Positions 62,963-64,000 of a stretch of DNA of 64,000 bases are shown piece after piece (position 1 is the first letter of the stretch; each line of letters opens with the position of its first letter). Source of the stretch: DASXVU01 sp963732855 (GTDB taxonomy: Archaea; Thermoplasmatota; Thermoplasmata; Methanomassiliicoccales; UBA472); NCBI GenBank assembly GCA_963732855.1, contig CAVTBB010000003.1, positions 1 through 64,000 of the forward strand, given 5' to 3'. A program made the position numbers and the translations under genes. The notes under the pieces were generated by a model, which was not told the origin of the DNA, made no database searches, and saw nothing but the letters and a program-made list of their open reading frames with translations.

Positions 62963-63929
62963 GTAATTCATTCGCTATGGCCAGCTTTAGGAACTGAGGT
63001 ATAGGGCGCCAATACTGAAGATCATCTTTCTTGTTCAGCAGTCTTACGGCACCGATCGCAATGGGCACAGTGAGGAACAACACGACAAACCAGGGATCGA
63101 GCACGACGGCGCATGCCACAAAGACATAGTAGGAAATGAGAAGTGCCGATTCAAACTTCTTCAGGTTACCAAGCCCGAACCGGACTACCAGATTCCTTTC
63201 CCCCATCTTAAGATGGGCAGGGATTCCAGGGGCTTCATCGGATATCCTCATCAACATCACCGTGGTGCCGACCGTCAATGATAGGAACAGGATCGTCCAA
63301 TTGAATTGCTGGACAATCACATAGTATGAGAAAAAGGAGATCATCATGAATGACAGGAACACGTCGATCTCCCCCAGTCCCTTAGCCCCAAGGTTCAATG
63401 GCGGGGCAGTATAGAAGAAGGCTAGAGCAAGAGATATCAGGCCAAGCACTATGACCAGTAACCCGCCAAAGATGACAATCGGTATGGCAATCAACACCGC
63501 TATGGCGCCAAGGAAGAGCATTAACATCCTACCCTGCCTGTCGGAGATGATGCCACGATCCAGAGAATTACCGGACCAGAAGACCTTCTGATTGAAGAGT
63601 TTCGCAATCCGGGCCTTCAGATCGGGGTCGTCGGTATATGAAAAACGCAATTTATCCACACCGCTCTTGTGGTCGAAGTAGTCATTGGAAAAGTTGACAA
63701 ATAGGGCCAAAAAGAAGACGTCCAGTGGTATTAACAAGGCGATGAGCCACTCCTGCTTCAGAGTTAGGGCGAACACCACCCCCACAACCGATGAGAGCAC
63801 GAAAGGCAGCGTGTAGGCTATTCGAAGGACATCCTTAGTTTTCTCCCATCCAGTCACTTTCGTCTCAGAATCCATCAGATCACTTGCGTCGGGACGGCCA
63901 ATGGCGCGAACGGTATTATAGATTGCCAT
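62922..63929 (-). CDS. UbiA family prenyltransferase
   Basis: 335 residues with about nine membrane helices. The first aspartate motif is NFSNDYFDHKSGVDK (about 79-93), the second RISDEAPGIPAHLKMGERNLVVRFG, both as in MenA-like enzymes that attach a polyprenyl chain to an aromatic ring or similar acceptor. In an archaeon it might act in making a respiratory quinone/phenazine or an ether-lipid intermediate. The adjacent radical SAM protein could belong to the same path. ATG at 63929; a second ATG at 63875 (MDSETKVTGW) is possible. Confidence 0.88.
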   Translation of the reverse strand: MAIYNTVRAIGRPDASDLMDSETKVTGWEKTKDVLRIAYTLPFVLSSVVGVVFALTLKQEWLIALLIPLDVFFLALFVNFSNDYFDHKSGVDKLRFSYTDDPDLKARIAKLFNQKVFWSGNSLDRGIISDRQGRMLMLFLGAIAVLIAIPIVIFGGLLVIVLGLISLALAFFYTAPPLNLGAKGLGEIDVFLSFMMISFFSYYVIVQQFNWTILFLSLTVGTTVMLMRISDEAPGIPAHLKMGERNLVVRFGLGNLKKFESALLISYYVFVACAVVLDPWFVVLFLTVPIAIGAVRLLNKKDDLQYWRPIPQFLKLAIANELLIVIVLIVRTWTF

Positions 63930-64000
63930 ATTCGTTGATGCCGCGGAAAGGAGTCCGTTTTTCCCAGTTCGGGTTGAGGAATTGAACCCAAATCGACGTT

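Noticed and set aside
63965..64000. tRNA T-arm-like GGGTTCAATTCC on the minus strand at the window end
   Set aside because: The flanking bases do not form a five-pair T stem, and the rest of a tRNA would lie outside the window.
1..64000. CRISPR arrays, rRNA genes and prophage
   Set aside because: No spaced repeats, rRNA-like stretches or phage structural genes were seen; a computed repeat and covariance-model search would be needed to exclude small RNAs and tRNAs fully.

Overview
The window looks like a chromosomal segment of a Thermoplasmatota archaeon, most plausibly Methanomassiliicoccales or a close relative. Archaeal signs are the exosome subunit Csl4, the Nob1 nuclease, archaeal three-gene glutamate synthase, geranylgeranyl reductase and diphosphate synthase, a Ta0216-type B12/radical SAM protein, and AT-rich TATA boxes about 25 bases ahead of start codons. 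A methanogenesis-marker-11-like gene and an F420H2-dehydrogenase-like (Fpo) operon with no fpoF or fpoO in the run fit that placement. No mcr, mtr or CODH gene lies in the window, so methanogenesis itself is not shown.

Region by region. 0-10 kb: a tetrahydrofolate C1 module, with MetF and MetV beside MvhD and two HdrA-like flavoproteins, then formate-tetrahydrofolate ligase and FolD. Together these could take formate to methyl-tetrahydrofolate, with the last step tied to an Hdr/Mvh-type electron carrier complex. Reading frames from base 1 to about 3.7 kb are broken many times. 10-20 kb: tRNA 2'-phosphotransferase, DUF2797, the marker-11-like gene, undecaprenyl-type prenyl transferase, a radical SAM protein and ether-lipid genes, ending in an internally deleted IS110-type transposase. 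20-30.5 kb: a compact minus-strand operon fpoABCDHIJJKLMN with a double-length FpoI carrying four [4Fe-4S] motifs.

30.8-37 kb: DJ-1-like protein, ProC, an archaellin-like fragment, Nob1, a ThiI-like PP-loop protein, Csl4, a METTL5-like methyltransferase, a Dabb protein and an HTH-CBS regulator. 37.5-41.6 kb: glutamate synthase in three genes plus a convergent Lrp regulator. 41.8-44.8 kb: a cysteine-rich HTH regulator, a CobW GTPase behind an 18-base palindrome, and two decayed genes. 44.8-51.2 kb: tandem AsnC regulator, small membrane protein, flavodoxin-like reductase, a CDF metal exporter with a repeated tail, and an ABC exporter. 51.4-57.9 kb: a MoxR-DUF58 cluster with a large surface protein. 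58-64 kb: a sensor kinase, a metallo-beta-lactamase fold protein, a four-gene redox operon (Rieske, glutaredoxin-like, ferredoxin:thioredoxin reductase, Rieske), a radical SAM protein and a UbiA prenyltransferase.

Frameshifts recur through the window, even inside otherwise intact operons (fpoB, the geranylgeranyl reductase, the kinase at 58 kb). At least two are explained by one base lost from a homopolymer. Many are therefore probably sequence errors, while a metallo-hydrolase (43.7-44.1 kb) and the transposase (19.5 kb) also lack internal segments and look genuinely decayed. All family calls are by eye; no database search was run.
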